A stretch of DNA of 64,000 bases from Chloroflexota bacterium (GTDB lineage: Bacteria; Chloroflexota; Anaerolineae; Aggregatilineales; Phototrophicaceae): the NCBI GenBank assembly GCA_026707225.1, contig JAPOXG010000130.1, forward strand, positions 1 to 64,000, given 5' to 3'. Positions 1 to 8,365 of the stretch are shown here, in pieces. Within the stretch, counting starts at the first letter, position 1; each line of letters begins with the position of its first letter. The notes under the pieces were generated by a model. The model was not told where the DNA came from and ran no database searches. It saw only the letters and a program-made list of their open reading frames with translations. The translations under genes were made by a program, and so were the position numbers.

Positions 1-99
1 CTGAGCATCTAGTATACTCTCTTTACTAGGTGTCCAGTTTTTCAGGACCACTACAGGGTGAAAGATACGCGCTAGATTGACCCGGTAGCGGCAAAGCCT

Positions 100-124
100 T
101 GTAGGGACGACCTGGCCTCGTCTG
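100..124. repeat. degenerate member of the GTAGGGGC palindrome family
   Basis: A GTAGGGACGA stretch followed by a weak complementary core resembles one unit of the intergenic palindrome family described elsewhere in the window. It lies upstream of the first gene. Its second arm is degraded, so this is a tentative member. Confidence 0.35.
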
Positions 125-179
125 GTTATGCCTCGGCTGGAATGCTAGAATGGACGCATCAAGCCAGCGGAGAAGAAGC

Positions 180-1193
180 ATGAGCGTTGCGCCGGATGCG
201 ACAAGTGGTCCCGAATTGGCGCTGTCCGTCGTCATCCCCGTCTACAATGAAGAGGGCAATATAGAACGGCTGTACGCCGAGCTGACTGAAGCGCTGACCG
301 AGATCGGACGCGATTACGAGGTCATCGCCATCAATGACGGCAGCCTGGACCGCAGCTACCAATTGCTGAACGCCCTTCAAGCGCGGGACGAGCGCTGGCA
401 TATCATTCATTTCCGGCGCAATTTCGGGCAGACGGCGGCGCTGGCGGCCGGCTTTGACGCGGCGCGCGGCGAAGTCGTCGTGACCATTGACGCCGACTTG
501 CAGAATGACCCGCGCGATATTGAGCCGATTCTCGAGAAATTCGCCGAGGGCTACGACATCGTCAGCGGTTGGCGGCAAAACCGCAAAGAATCGCTTTTCC
601 TGCGCCGCATCCCCTCAGCGCTGGCGAACCGCCTCATCTCGCGCAGCACCGGTATCAGGCTGCACGACTACGGCTGTACGCTGAAAGCCTATCACTTTGA
701 TGTGGTCAAGGGCGTCCGGCTGTATGGCGAGCTGCATCGTTTCATCCCGGCGCTGGCCAGCCAGATGGGCGTGCGCGTCGCCGAGGCGCCGGTCAAAGAT
801 CGGGCGCGGCGCTGGGGCAGCAGCAAGTACGGTTTCGGCCGCACCTTCAAGGTCATCCTCGATTTGATCGTTGTCGTCTTCGTTCTCAGTTACTTCAATC
901 GCCCGCTCTACGTTTTTGGCGCGGCCGGCTTCATTGTCGGCGGAATCGGGGCGCTGCTGGGCGCCTATCTGACCGTCTTCAAGCTGCTGACCGAGAACAA
1001 AATCGGCGATCGGCCGCTGCTGCAGTTGGCGGCGCTGTTGATAGTGCTGGGTGTGCAGCTCATCAGCACCGGCATCGTCGCCGACATGATCATGCGTACT
1101 TATCACGAATCCCAGCACAAGCCGATTTACTTCGTCCGCGAGCGGCGGCCAAGCAAACCGGTTGACGAAGTCGCCGAGCTGGAGCGGGTTTAA
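180..1193 (+). CDS. GT2 family glycosyltransferase (DPM1/GtrB-like), membrane-anchored
   Basis: The protein (337 aa from this start) is a GT-A fold transferase that probably moves a sugar from a nucleotide donor to polyprenyl phosphate at the inner face of the membrane. The opening VVIPVYNEEGNI strand, the INDGSLD motif, the DADLQNDP metal-binding motif and the GYDIVSGWRQNR segment are typical of the dolichyl-phosphate mannose synthase/GtrB group. Two hydrophobic helices near residues 235-300 form the C-terminal membrane anchor of GtrB-like members. I chose the ATG at 180 because GGAG stands seven bases upstream; an in-frame ATG at 150 has no such site. The first motif reads NDGS instead of the usual DDGS. 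Its stop overlaps by four bases the stop of the convergent LppX-like gene. The sugar is unknown. Confidence 0.9.
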   Translation: MSVAPDATSGPELALSVVIPVYNEEGNIERLYAELTEALTEIGRDYEVIAINDGSLDRSYQLLNALQARDERWHIIHFRRNFGQTAALAAGFDAARGEVVVTIDADLQNDPRDIEPILEKFAEGYDIVSGWRQNRKESLFLRRIPSALANRLISRSTGIRLHDYGCTLKAYHFDVVKGVRLYGELHRFIPALASQMGVRVAEAPVKDRARRWGSSKYGFGRTFKVILDLIVVVFVLSYFNRPLYVFGAAGFIVGGIGALLGAYLTVFKLLTENKIGDRPLLQLAALLIVLGVQLISTGIVADMIMRTYHESQHKPIYFVRERRPSKPVDEVAELERV

Positions 1194-1918
1194 GCGGCGG
1201 GCGGGTTGAAGCCGCGCGGGGCGTCATAGTCATAGAATCGGATGCGCCAGACCGATGGCGCCGCCTCAGGATCGCGGGCCGTCTCCAGCATGAGGATCTC
1301 GATCAGCGCCAGGCGCCCATCCTCGACGCTCAAGTAGGCATCGATTTCAACATCGTCAATCGGATCGATAAAACCGAAGAGCAGACCCGCGACCGCGTCG
1401 CCGGCGGCGGTCGCTTTGATATGCCAGGTCGGCTGCTCGTCAACCAGCGCGGCGGCGGCGATAGTCGGCTCCCGCAAGTCTGTCATCACCTTTTCGATGC
1501 CATCCCCCGGCGCCAGCAGACGGCTGACATCGAATCCTTCAAATGCGGGCAAGGGAATCCAGGGCGCGCCACCGGGGAAGCTAAGCCATTGACGGTCGGC
1601 CTGCGCATAAATGTCCATCGTCAGGGGAATGATGAGGCGCAAGCGCGCGCTGATATACAGTTCGTCAGGGCTGATGGCTTGGGCATCGGCGCCTTCGAGC
1701 GTGGCTCGCAGCATATTGACGCCGTCGAAACTCAGCGACAACTGGTAGGGCTGGCCCCGCTGTTCGATCGCCAGCCGGAAGCTCTCGGCCGATTGCAGCT
1801 GCGCGACCGCGTCATTCAGCAAAAGCTGAGGCGCGGCAGCCTCCGCCTCTTGCGCCTGAGACAGCCCCGCGCCAGCCAATAGCGCGGCAAGGATGATCAA
1901 GACTATTCGACTCTTCAA
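1190..1918 (-). CDS. exported LppX/LprG-like protein
   Basis: This 242-residue protein starts with a clear signal peptide (basic MKSR, a hydrophobic stretch of about 15 residues, then SQAQ as a plausible signal peptidase I site). The mature part begins with 'LLLNDAVAQLQSAESFRLAIEQ', a pattern I associate with the LppX/LprAFG lipid-binding lipoprotein family. Members of that family usually carry a lipobox Cys, which is absent here, so the protein should be periplasmic or secreted. The start codon is TTG, preceded by a G-rich stretch. It may bind a lipid or polyprenyl compound, which would suit the neighbouring polyprenyl synthase, but that is inference. Confidence 0.6.
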   Translation of the reverse strand: MKSRIVLIILAALLAGAGLSQAQEAEAAAPQLLLNDAVAQLQSAESFRLAIEQRGQPYQLSLSFDGVNMLRATLEGADAQAISPDELYISARLRLIIPLTMDIYAQADRQWLSFPGGAPWIPLPAFEGFDVSRLLAPGDGIEKVMTDLREPTIAAAALVDEQPTWHIKATAAGDAVAGLLFGFIDPIDDVEIDAYLSVEDGRLALIEILMLETARDPEAAPSVWRIRFYDYDAPRGFNPPAA

Positions 1919-2061
1919 TTCGCGGTCTCGCCCCCTGCCAGAGTGCCAATCTACCGGTCAATACGCGCCCGTCAGCGAAACGTCGCCCGCTGTCAATGAT
2001 GTCGTCAGGTGACAGAATCTCGATGCTGTTGCGGGCGCGAGCAGGTTCTTCCGCCAGCCCG

Positions 2062-3165
2062 CTAAAACTCGCGCTCGATGAGATATTGCGCCCAAAGCGC
2101 AAGCAGATGACGGTGCTCATTTTCCGGCAGCGGCGCCAGTTGCGCCAGCGCCTCTCGCACAAAACGACGCGACAGGTCTTGCGCGTATTCGATGACGCCC
2201 AGCTCGCGAATGAGCGCGGCCATGGCCGCAATGTCAGCGGCGCTCGCGGAAGCGTCGCCCAGGCTGCGCAGGATCCGCTGCCGCCCTCGCTCATCAGCCC
2301 GTTCCAGCGCCTTGAGCGTCAGCAGAGTGGATTTGCCCTCGCGAATATCGGAGCCGACCGGTTTGCCCAACTGCGTCTCATCGCCAACGATGCCGAGGAT
2401 GTCGTCCTGAATCTGAAAGGCGGCGCCACAGAGGCTGCCAAAGCGGGCGATCGCCTGAATTTCTGGCCGGTCTGGCGCGGCGTCATTCAGCGCGATGGCG
2501 GCGCCCGCCCGGCCCGCGAATTCATAAAGCGCGCCGGTTTTCTTCCACAACATATCGAGGACCTGATCCTCGCTGAGTTGACGCGCGCGCCCGGCATACT
2601 GCACATCGAGCGCTTCGCCCTCCACCAGCCGGGGCGTCACCTGGATCGCCAGCTCCTGCGCCAGCCGCAGCACAACCGCCGCCGAAACGCCGCGCTCGAG
2701 GTGCGCTTCGAACATGAGCGACCAAGCCCAGGATTGCTGCACATCGCCGGTGAGCATGGCGATCGTCCGCCCGTAGTGCTCGGCATCGTCAGTCCCCCAG
2801 CCAAATTCTTCCCGCGCCCGCCGCGCGAATTCATGGTGCACGGTGGAGCGCCCGCGGCGCGTGCTGTCGCGGTCGATCACATCATCGTGAACCAGGGTCC
2901 AGGTGTGGTAAATCTCGATGGCGGCGGCGACGGGCAAAGCGCGCGATTCGTCGCCGCCGAGCGCGCCGCAAGCGAGCATGGTCACCGCCGGGCGCAGCGA
3001 TTTGCCGCCCCCCGTCACATAGCTGTAGACCGCCTCGCGGATATGCGCGGGCCGAAACCGCTCGATGAAGCGCTCCTGCATCAGATAATCCAGCAGCAGT
3101 CGCTTGCGGCTCTCCACCGCCTGCAGCAGCGCGGCGTAAGCCAACTCGCCGGTCGATTCAGCCAT
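2062..3165 (-). CDS. polyprenyl diphosphate synthase (trans-isoprenyl)
   Basis: The enzyme condenses isopentenyl diphosphate with an allylic diphosphate to build a longer trans-polyprenyl chain for quinone tails, carotenoids or lipids. The length (367 aa) is a little above the usual 320-330. GGGKSLRP near residue 52 is the substrate-binding GxKxxRP motif, DDVID at 94-98 is the first Asp-rich motif, and QIQDDILGIVGD further on is the second, followed by the typical GKPVGSDIREGK loop. The chain length cannot be read from sequence. A putative promoter lies upstream at 3202-3230. It is followed downstream, on the same strand, by the LppX-like gene after about 140 bases. Confidence 0.92.
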   Translation of the reverse strand: MAESTGELAYAALLQAVESRKRLLLDYLMQERFIERFRPAHIREAVYSYVTGGGKSLRPAVTMLACGALGGDESRALPVAAAIEIYHTWTLVHDDVIDRDSTRRGRSTVHHEFARRAREEFGWGTDDAEHYGRTIAMLTGDVQQSWAWSLMFEAHLERGVSAAVVLRLAQELAIQVTPRLVEGEALDVQYAGRARQLSEDQVLDMLWKKTGALYEFAGRAGAAIALNDAAPDRPEIQAIARFGSLCGAAFQIQDDILGIVGDETQLGKPVGSDIREGKSTLLTLKALERADERGRQRILRSLGDASASAADIAAMAALIRELGVIEYAQDLSRRFVREALAQLAPLPENEHRHLLALWAQYLIEREF

Positions 3166-3201
3166 TCAGTGACTCGATCCAGTCAGTTTGTCTTTCGCTC
3201 A

Positions 3202-3230
3202 TTGTATCATCTCGTCAGGGCGCGCCCAAT
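3202..3230 (-). promoter_or_regulatory. putative sigma70-type promoter of the polyprenyl synthase gene
   Basis: On the minus strand TTGGGC (3225-3230) and TACAAT (3202-3207) are separated by 17 bases, with the ATG 36 bases further on. The -10 matches five of six consensus positions; the -35 matches four. Confidence 0.4.
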
Positions 3231-3300
3231 GAGATCGGCGCAGGCAGGCAATCCCTTCCCAATGAAACTCCCTTGCGTGAAAAGCATATACACATAATTC

Positions 3301-3330
3301 GCCGCAGAGGACACAGAGGACACAAAGAGA
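3301..3330. repeat. short purine-rich direct repeat (gaggacacagaggacacaa)
   Basis: Two consecutive copies of a GAGGACACA unit lie in the intergenic region upstream of the polyprenyl synthase gene. Similar strings recur between genes in many environmental genomes in my recollection, but I cannot verify this and no function is known. Confidence 0.4.
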
Positions 3331-3411
3331 GCGCCGATGAAATGCCACAATCTGTGGAAGCCGGGCGGCTGTCGCGGCGATAAACTGAGGCGATGGCCAG
3401 AAAGCGCTGGC

Positions 3412-4164
3412 TCAGTATAGACGCGTGATAGAGATATCTCGCAGGTGGAGCGATTGCTCATGCGGGATATCGAGCAGCCCATGGCCGAACCGGCCTTGGG
3501 GCTTGACGATCGCGTATTGATTGTCGATCCAAGCGATGAAGCCCAAGCGGCTTTGGGGAACCTGCCGCGCGCGCAAAACTTCCGCGCCATCAACGGCGAA
3601 GATGGCGCCATCCCGCCGCCATTCAATGCTGTAAGTATGGAACTCTTCAAGCAGGGACGGGTCAAGCGCCGTCTCGCTGACGCCGATGGCCGCTTGCCCG
3701 AGGGACCAAAACGCGTCGTAAAGCGGTCCGCTGCGCATGAGCAGAAAGCCGAGCGGCGCGAATGGCAGCAGCGCGCAAAAGCGCCAGTTCTTCGCATTGA
3801 AGGTAGCCGCTTTCCAGCCATTGCCAGCCAGGCCTTGCGCCAGCGCGATATCGGTCGCTCGCCCGCCAAAGAAGAACCAGAGGGCTTGCGGCAGGCGAAA
3901 TCGGCGCTCGCCGGGGACAAAGGCATGATTCCAAAAGCCGAAGCCGGCCGTGCCGCTAATTTCGCCGCGGGCGCGGGCGCGCAGCTCCAGGCGCAGAGGC
4001 GGCTCATTGACGAATTCTCGAGCGGCCGCGCTGTAGTCGCTGATTTGCGCGTCATGGTAGGCGGAAGCGGGGCCGGCCGGCAGCGTCAGTCTGATCTCAT
4101 CGGAGGCTTGCGCAACGAGACCGCCGCCGAGCTCGTTCAGGCGCCATTCGCTTGAAGGATCCAT
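3412..4164 (-). CDS. concanavalin A-like / GH16-like jelly-roll protein, non-catalytic
   Basis: This 250-residue protein has no signal peptide. The segment EFHTYSIEWRRDGAIFAVDG near residues 185-204 closely matches the strand pattern 'FHtYaieWtpd-IrwyVDG' of GH16 glucanases and related concanavalin A-like folds, and most of the rest is short beta-prone stretches. I do not find the GH16 catalytic ExDxxE motif, so it is more likely a lectin-like or structural protein than a glucanase. A hydrophobic run near residues 130-145 could be buried strand rather than membrane. It begins seven bases after the stop of the SH3 lipoprotein gene on the same strand, so the two are probably co-transcribed. Confidence 0.55.
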   Translation of the reverse strand: MDPSSEWRLNELGGGLVAQASDEIRLTLPAGPASAYHDAQISDYSAAAREFVNEPPLRLELRARARGEISGTAGFGFWNHAFVPGERRFRLPQALWFFFGGRATDIALAQGLAGNGWKAATFNAKNWRFCALLPFAPLGFLLMRSGPLYDAFWSLGQAAIGVSETALDPSLLEEFHTYSIEWRRDGAIFAVDGAEVLRARQVPQSRLGFIAWIDNQYAIVKPQGRFGHGLLDIPHEQSLHLRDISITRLY

Positions 4165-4170
4165 AGGGGC

Positions 4171-5409
4171 TCAACTCACGACGAAGTTGCAGCTTTCCTC
4201 TTCGAATACGGTATTGGCGCCGGGTCCGAATGAGGCGTAGCCATCGCTGATGGGATTGCGCCAGGTGACGCGGTAGGTGATGAGATAGGGACCGGCATCC
4301 AGCGGACCAAAAGGCACATACCAGTAGACGACGTGCTGCTGCCCACTGCGCGTCGGATCAAGACGATACAGGTTCACATTCTCAATTGGCGCGCCATTGA
4401 CGCGCAGCTCGTGCGTGGCGTTGGTCATGTGCTGCCGCAGATAAGTCTCGGTGCTGGCGAACCAAGCCCAAAAAATTTTGATCGTCGAGCCGGCGGTCAA
4501 ATTCGCTGGCGCCGGGATGCCAAAAGCGGGGTCGTTGCAGAAGGCGAAAACATTGACGTTGTAGAGCGGCGTCGCCGGGGAGCCAGCTGACGTGGGCGCC
4601 CTGGCGGTCGGCGCGCTCGCCTGCTCGGCCGGGCGCGTTGGCGCGGCATCGGCTGTGGCGGTCATATCGGCGCCGACCAGCACCGTCGCGGTCATCCTCA
4701 TGGCGTCGACATCGGCGATGGGCACATTGACGACCAGGACGCCATCATCCGCCTCATCGCTAACTGCGGCGGCATCGCCCACTTCGACGATGATTCGCGT
4801 CTCTTCACTAATCCGCTGCGCCTCGCCCTCCGCCGGCAGCGCAGTGGGCGCCGGTTCTTCAATCCGCAGCAAGGACGCGCTTACCCAACCTTCGTCGCCA
4901 GCTTCCAGCCGGATCTGATACCAGTCGCCGTCGTCGTTCTCTCCGATGACCTGGACGCCGCTGTCCGGCGCCAGCGATCCAATGACGGCGAACTGCGTGC
5001 CCGGTCCGCGGCGCACATTGATGCGCCCTTGCGCGCGGACGAGGCCGAAGACGATTGGCGTCGCGCTCGGCGCGCTGCTGGCGGTGGCGGTCGGCGTCGC
5101 GGTGGCGGTGTTGGTCGCGGTGGCGGTCGCCGTGGCGGTTGGCGAAAGCGTCGGCGTCGCGGTATCGGAGGGCGTAAACGTTGGCGTGATGGTCGGCGTG
5201 GCGGTCGCGGTGGCTGGCAGCAGCGCTTCAAGGCTGCAGCCGCTTAGCGCCACAGCCAGCGCCAGCGCAGCGATCCATAGTCGCGGAATCTGCGCGGCGG
5301 CACAATGACAAATCTTCAATCGCGCGGGGGGCAAGGGCGAGGCTCTCCTCATCAACGAAGGCCTGGGCGAACATGCGGTCCGGCGCCAGCTTGAGGCATT
5401 CTCAATCAT
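4171..5409 (-). CDS. SH3-domain lipoprotein with Thr/Ala/Pro linker
   Basis: The protein (412 aa from the ATG at 5409) has a hydrophobic segment ending in the lipobox LSGC near residue 57, then a low-complexity linker of TATAT/TPT units, then a bacterial SH3 domain at about residues 128-184 (GRINVRRGPGTQFAVIGSL, DGDWYQIRL, GWVSASLL), and a C-terminal Ig-like region of about 130 residues. It should be anchored outside the membrane and bind cell wall or a surface glycan. The 50-odd residues before the hydrophobic core are unusually long for a lipoprotein; an internal TTG at 5317-5319 would give a conventional signal peptide. On the other hand TATAAT stands five bases before the ATG. The true start is therefore uncertain. 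Confidence 0.75.
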   Translation of the reverse strand: MIENASSWRRTACSPRPSLMRRASPLPPARLKICHCAAAQIPRLWIAALALAVALSGCSLEALLPATATATPTITPTFTPSDTATPTLSPTATATATATNTATATPTATASSAPSATPIVFGLVRAQGRINVRRGPGTQFAVIGSLAPDSGVQVIGENDDGDWYQIRLEAGDEGWVSASLLRIEEPAPTALPAEGEAQRISEETRIIVEVGDAAAVSDEADDGVLVVNVPIADVDAMRMTATVLVGADMTATADAAPTRPAEQASAPTARAPTSAGSPATPLYNVNVFAFCNDPAFGIPAPANLTAGSTIKIFWAWFASTETYLRQHMTNATHELRVNGAPIENVNLYRLDPTRSGQQHVVYWYVPFGPLDAGPYLITYRVTWRNPISDGYASFGPGANTVFEEESCNFVVS

Positions 5410-5414
5410 CCACC

Positions 5415-5444
5415 ATTATAGGGGCGATTCCCGCAAGCGCGCAA
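5415..5444 (-). promoter_or_regulatory. putative promoter with TATAAT abutting the start codon
   Basis: On the minus strand TTGCGC (5439-5444) and a perfect TATAAT (5415-5420) are 18 bases apart. TATAAT is only five bases from the ATG at 5409, so transcription would begin at or inside the first codons: either the mRNA is leaderless or the real start codon lies further in. Confidence 0.5.
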
Positions 5445-5518
5445 AGCCGTCTCGCGGCAAGGGAGTGCATATCCCTCTTGACTTCCGCAGGCCAGCCGAG
5501 TATGCTTGGGGTTGCTAA

Positions 5519-5591
5519 GTGCCTGTAGCTCAGTGGATAGAGCACTGGTCTACGGAACCAGGTGTCGGGAGTTCGAATCTCTCCAGGCACG
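5519..5591 (+). tRNA. tRNA-Arg (anticodon ACG)
   Basis: The 73 bases fold as a complete cloverleaf: acceptor GTGCCTG pairs fully with CAGGCAC, the D arm is GCTC/GAGC, the anticodon stem is CTGGT/ACCAG around the loop CTACGGA (anticodon ACG), and the T arm is GGGAG/CTCTC with loop TTCGAAT. The discriminator is G and no CCA is encoded. A terminator follows at once. Confidence 0.97.
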
Positions 5592-5599
5592 ATGATTTG

Positions 5600-5624
5600 A
5601 GCCAGCCGCGCGCTGGCTTTTTTC
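5600..5624 (+). terminator. rho-independent terminator of tRNA-Arg
   Basis: AGCCAGC (5600-5606) pairs perfectly with GCTGGCT (5612-5618) around a five-base loop, and six T residues follow. It begins nine bases after the tRNA. Confidence 0.9.
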
Positions 5625-5730
5625 TTTGCGCTAGCTTCGCGCTCAGAGTCACGGCGAATTTGTATACTAGTGCTTATATGCGGGTTATACTCGAAATGGT
5701 AGAAGACTAAAGAGTTTTAGGGGAAATAGA

Positions 5731-6636
5731 ATGGCTGAAAATGGATATCGAGTCGCGCCAAAGGGCTTCACCAAGGCGCAGTGGGAAACGTTCTTGCGCG
5801 ATGGCATTATCATCATTGAGGATGCGCTATCGCAAAATGAAATCGACGAATACCTGGCGGCGATTGATCGTCTCACGGAGGCCGACCCCGACTATAAAGA
5901 AGGCGACCGCTTCTATCGCCAGAATTTCGTCGAGTTGGACCCAACACTGGCGGGGCTGATTGATCATCCGCGCCATGTCGGCTACGCCTACGACATTTAT
6001 GGCGAGCTGCTCAAACTGCACGAGACGCAGTTGTTCCTGCGGGAGCCCATGCAGGTTCAGCGCAACAAATGGCACCCGGACGGCGCGCGCGTCGTGCCTT
6101 ATGGCGTCTTTTCGCCGGTGCTGCCCTTGCAGATCAAGGTCGCCTATTGGCTGACCGATTTACCAAAGGCGGATATGGGCAATCTGGTCGTCTTGCCCGG
6201 CAGCCACCGGACACAATACCAGCAAGCCTACGACACCTATGACACGCTGCCGGGCGAGCTGATTCTGCAGGTGAAGCGCGGCGCCATGACGGTGATGCAC
6301 AGCAGCATCTGGCACAAGGTCGAGCCGAACCTCAGCAACGTTACGCGCAAGAACTTTTTCATCGCCTATTGCCCGGCCTGGGTAACCGCGGCCGACCGCA
6401 TCCATTCCGACCCCGAGTGGCTGAAGACCCTGAATCGCGAACAGCGCATCATCATGCGCAATTACAGTCATGGCTATGATTACGCCAAGCCGCCGCGGGA
6501 CGATTTCCCGCTATTCCTGGATCGGGAAACCGGGCTGGATCACGACCCCGACATTTATCACGAGCGCGTGATCATGGAGCGGCGCAAGCGCTTGACCTTC
6601 CACGAGAAACTTGAGCTGGCGCAGGCGGGGGCGTGA
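5731..6636 (+). CDS. phytanoyl-CoA dioxygenase (PhyH) family protein
   Basis: This 301-residue protein is a cytoplasmic Fe(II)/2-oxoglutarate dioxygenase of the PhyH family, which hydroxylates varied small molecules. The iron ligands are visible: H115 and D117 in NKWHPDG, and a distal His in SSIWHKVEPN, with an Arg in NVTRKNFF that would bind 2-oxoglutarate. The N-terminal FLRDGIIIIEDALSQNEID helix-strand is also typical. The start is supported by AGGGGAAA about eight bases upstream. The gene stands alone between the tRNA-Arg terminator and a sulfatase on the other strand. Two TATACT-like boxes lie upstream (5663-5668 and 5686-5691), neither with a well-spaced -35. The substrate is unknown. 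Confidence 0.85.
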   Translation: MAENGYRVAPKGFTKAQWETFLRDGIIIIEDALSQNEIDEYLAAIDRLTEADPDYKEGDRFYRQNFVELDPTLAGLIDHPRHVGYAYDIYGELLKLHETQLFLREPMQVQRNKWHPDGARVVPYGVFSPVLPLQIKVAYWLTDLPKADMGNLVVLPGSHRTQYQQAYDTYDTLPGELILQVKRGAMTVMHSSIWHKVEPNLSNVTRKNFFIAYCPAWVTAADRIHSDPEWLKTLNREQRIIMRNYSHGYDYAKPPRDDFPLFLDRETGLDHDPDIYHERVIMERRKRLTFHEKLELAQAGA

Positions 6637-6717
6637 TTATACCCCCCATCCCCGAAGGTCTAAGTCTACGCGACCTACGTAGCCCCGTGAGTCGCCCGTA
6701 GCCACCTTTTGTCAATG

Positions 6718-6743
6718 CGGGCGCCCCAAGGGTCGCCCCTACA
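6718..6743. repeat. GTAGGGGC palindrome, one unit
   Basis: Read on the minus strand it is GTAGGGGCGACCCTTGGGGC plus CGCC, with core GACCC/GGG. A degraded second unit precedes it at about 6666-6700. It lies between the 3' ends of two convergent genes. Confidence 0.75.
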
Positions 6744-6765
6744 ATTCTCATGGCAAACGAAGATG

Positions 6766-8235
6766 TCAGTCGTCGGCGTCGACAAAGCGGCGGAACTTGG
6801 GCGCTTCGCCCGGCACGGGCGAATTGGTGAAGACGCCGCGGGCCACCACCGCCTCGCGCCCGCCGAGTGATTCGATGCGCCGCGCTTGATCGGCTTTGGC
6901 GCGCTGGTCCACCGCTTCTGGATTGATGATCCGTCTCAACTTGGCTTCATAGTCAGCCAGCAGTTGCCGCGCATCCTCATTCGGCGAGAGCGCCAAATCG
7001 TTCAATTCCTCGGGGTCCGCGATTAAATCAAAGAGCTGAGCGGGCGCGTCAACGTGATAGATGTATTTGAAGCGCCGGTCGCGCAGCATATAGTAAGCAT
7101 TGCGCGAGCCGATCGCGTGATATTCGGCGAAGACAGTACGATCTTGCTCGTCGCTGGCGGCGATGTCCCAGAGTGAGCCGCCCGGCCGGTCGATGCCATC
7201 AGCTGGCGGGGCGCAGCCGACAGCGTCCAGAATTGTAGGATAGCAATCGATCAGCGAGATCGGCGTAGATACAACTTTCCCCGCGGGCACATCGGGACCG
7301 GACATGATGAAGGGAATGCAGGAGGCTTCTTCGTACATGGTGAATTTGCCATAGATGCCGCGCGCGCCGATATGCTCGCCGTGATCGGAGGTGTAGATGA
7401 CGCGGGTCGAATCGCGCAGATTCAAATCGTCAAGCGCCGCGAGCACCTGCCCGATCTGCTGGTCGAGGAAGGCGCAGATGCCATAATAGACGGCGTTCAA
7501 GCGGCGGATGGTCGCTTCCGGGAAGGGCTGCTCGCTGCTGAAAAAGCAGCGCATGTAGTCGTATGCCGGGTGGCGGGGCCAATCTTCCGCCCGCCACTGC
7601 GGCGGCATTCTCAATTCGTCCTGTGGATAGAGCTTGTAGGTCTCCGGCGGCGAGAACCAGGGCGGATGCGGCGTTACAAAGGAGAGGAATAGCGCCCAGG
7701 GATCATCCTCATTTGCGTGATCGCGCAGCCATTGAATGGCGTTTTCACGATTTCGGATGTCATATTGCTGATACGTTGAATCAGCGGGTCCCGCTTCTTC
7801 AATGGCGGGGCGCCAATCGCGCCGAATCGAGCCATCGCGGATGCCGCTGGCTGGGTCGCCGATGCCGTCCACCACATGCAGCGGCTCAATTTCCTGCCGG
7901 AAGCCGTTGTCGTCCGCGGCGCTGCGAAAATGCAGCTTGCCGATGGAATCGACAACTATGCCCTGCTCCCTGAGGCGATGCCCCCAGCTGGGCACACTGC
8001 CATCGTAGGGAAAGCCGTTGTCCCAATTGCCAATTTTGTGCACATACTGACCGGTGGCGAGGGCGGCGCGGACCGGCACGCAGATGGCGCAATTGGTGTA
8101 GGCGTTGCTGAAGCGCGTGCCCCGTGCCGCCAGCCGGTCGAGGTGGGGCGTCCGCACGATCGGATGCCCGGCGCAGCCCATCGCCGCGCCCTGATGCTGG
8201 TCGGAAATGATGAAGAGCAGGTTTGCTGGTTTCAT
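6766..8235 (-). CDS. type I sulfatase, cytoplasmic
   Basis: The product (489 aa) belongs to the alkaline phosphatase-fold sulfatases that remove sulfate esters from sugars or other molecules. The N-terminal metal site is FIISDQHQ, and the formylglycine motif CVPVR has Cys52 in the CxPxR pattern; TSDHGEHIGARG and KFTMYEE are later active-site motifs. I prefer the ATG at 8235 because GAAGGA stands about eight bases upstream, over an in-frame start at 8265. There is no signal peptide, unlike most polysaccharide-lyase-type sulfatases, which suggests action on imported oligosaccharides. No formylglycine-generating enzyme is encoded in the window. It runs divergently from the Ldh_2 gene with 130 bases between them. 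Confidence 0.9.
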   Translation of the reverse strand: MKPANLLFIISDQHQGAAMGCAGHPIVRTPHLDRLAARGTRFSNAYTNCAICVPVRAALATGQYVHKIGNWDNGFPYDGSVPSWGHRLREQGIVVDSIGKLHFRSAADDNGFRQEIEPLHVVDGIGDPASGIRDGSIRRDWRPAIEEAGPADSTYQQYDIRNRENAIQWLRDHANEDDPWALFLSFVTPHPPWFSPPETYKLYPQDELRMPPQWRAEDWPRHPAYDYMRCFFSSEQPFPEATIRRLNAVYYGICAFLDQQIGQVLAALDDLNLRDSTRVIYTSDHGEHIGARGIYGKFTMYEEASCIPFIMSGPDVPAGKVVSTPISLIDCYPTILDAVGCAPPADGIDRPGGSLWDIAASDEQDRTVFAEYHAIGSRNAYYMLRDRRFKYIYHVDAPAQLFDLIADPEELNDLALSPNEDARQLLADYEAKLRRIINPEAVDQRAKADQARRIESLGGREAVVARGVFTNSPVPGEAPKFRRFVDADD

Positions 8236-8365
8236 TGGGCGTCCTTCAATTGCGACCTGTTGCACGGAAGGAATGTTAGCATATTGCCGAGGACGAGGGC
8301 AAACGGCCTGTTCGCGGCTTGTCCTGCGTTTTGCCTGCCGCTAAACTCTTTCAGATTGTTCGCCC

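Noticed and set aside
1996-3297. Long open frame (433 codons) on the plus strand
   Set aside because: It runs antisense through the polyprenyl synthase gene, whose motifs are certain; high GC opens the opposite frames.
5660-5691. TTGTAT and TATACT as a promoter for the first PhyH gene
   Set aside because: The spacing is 20 bases, too long for a confident sigma70 call; two alternative TATACT boxes exist.
5519-5710. Small frame beginning MPVAQWIEHWSTEPG
   Set aside because: It is the translation of tRNA-Arg and its terminator.
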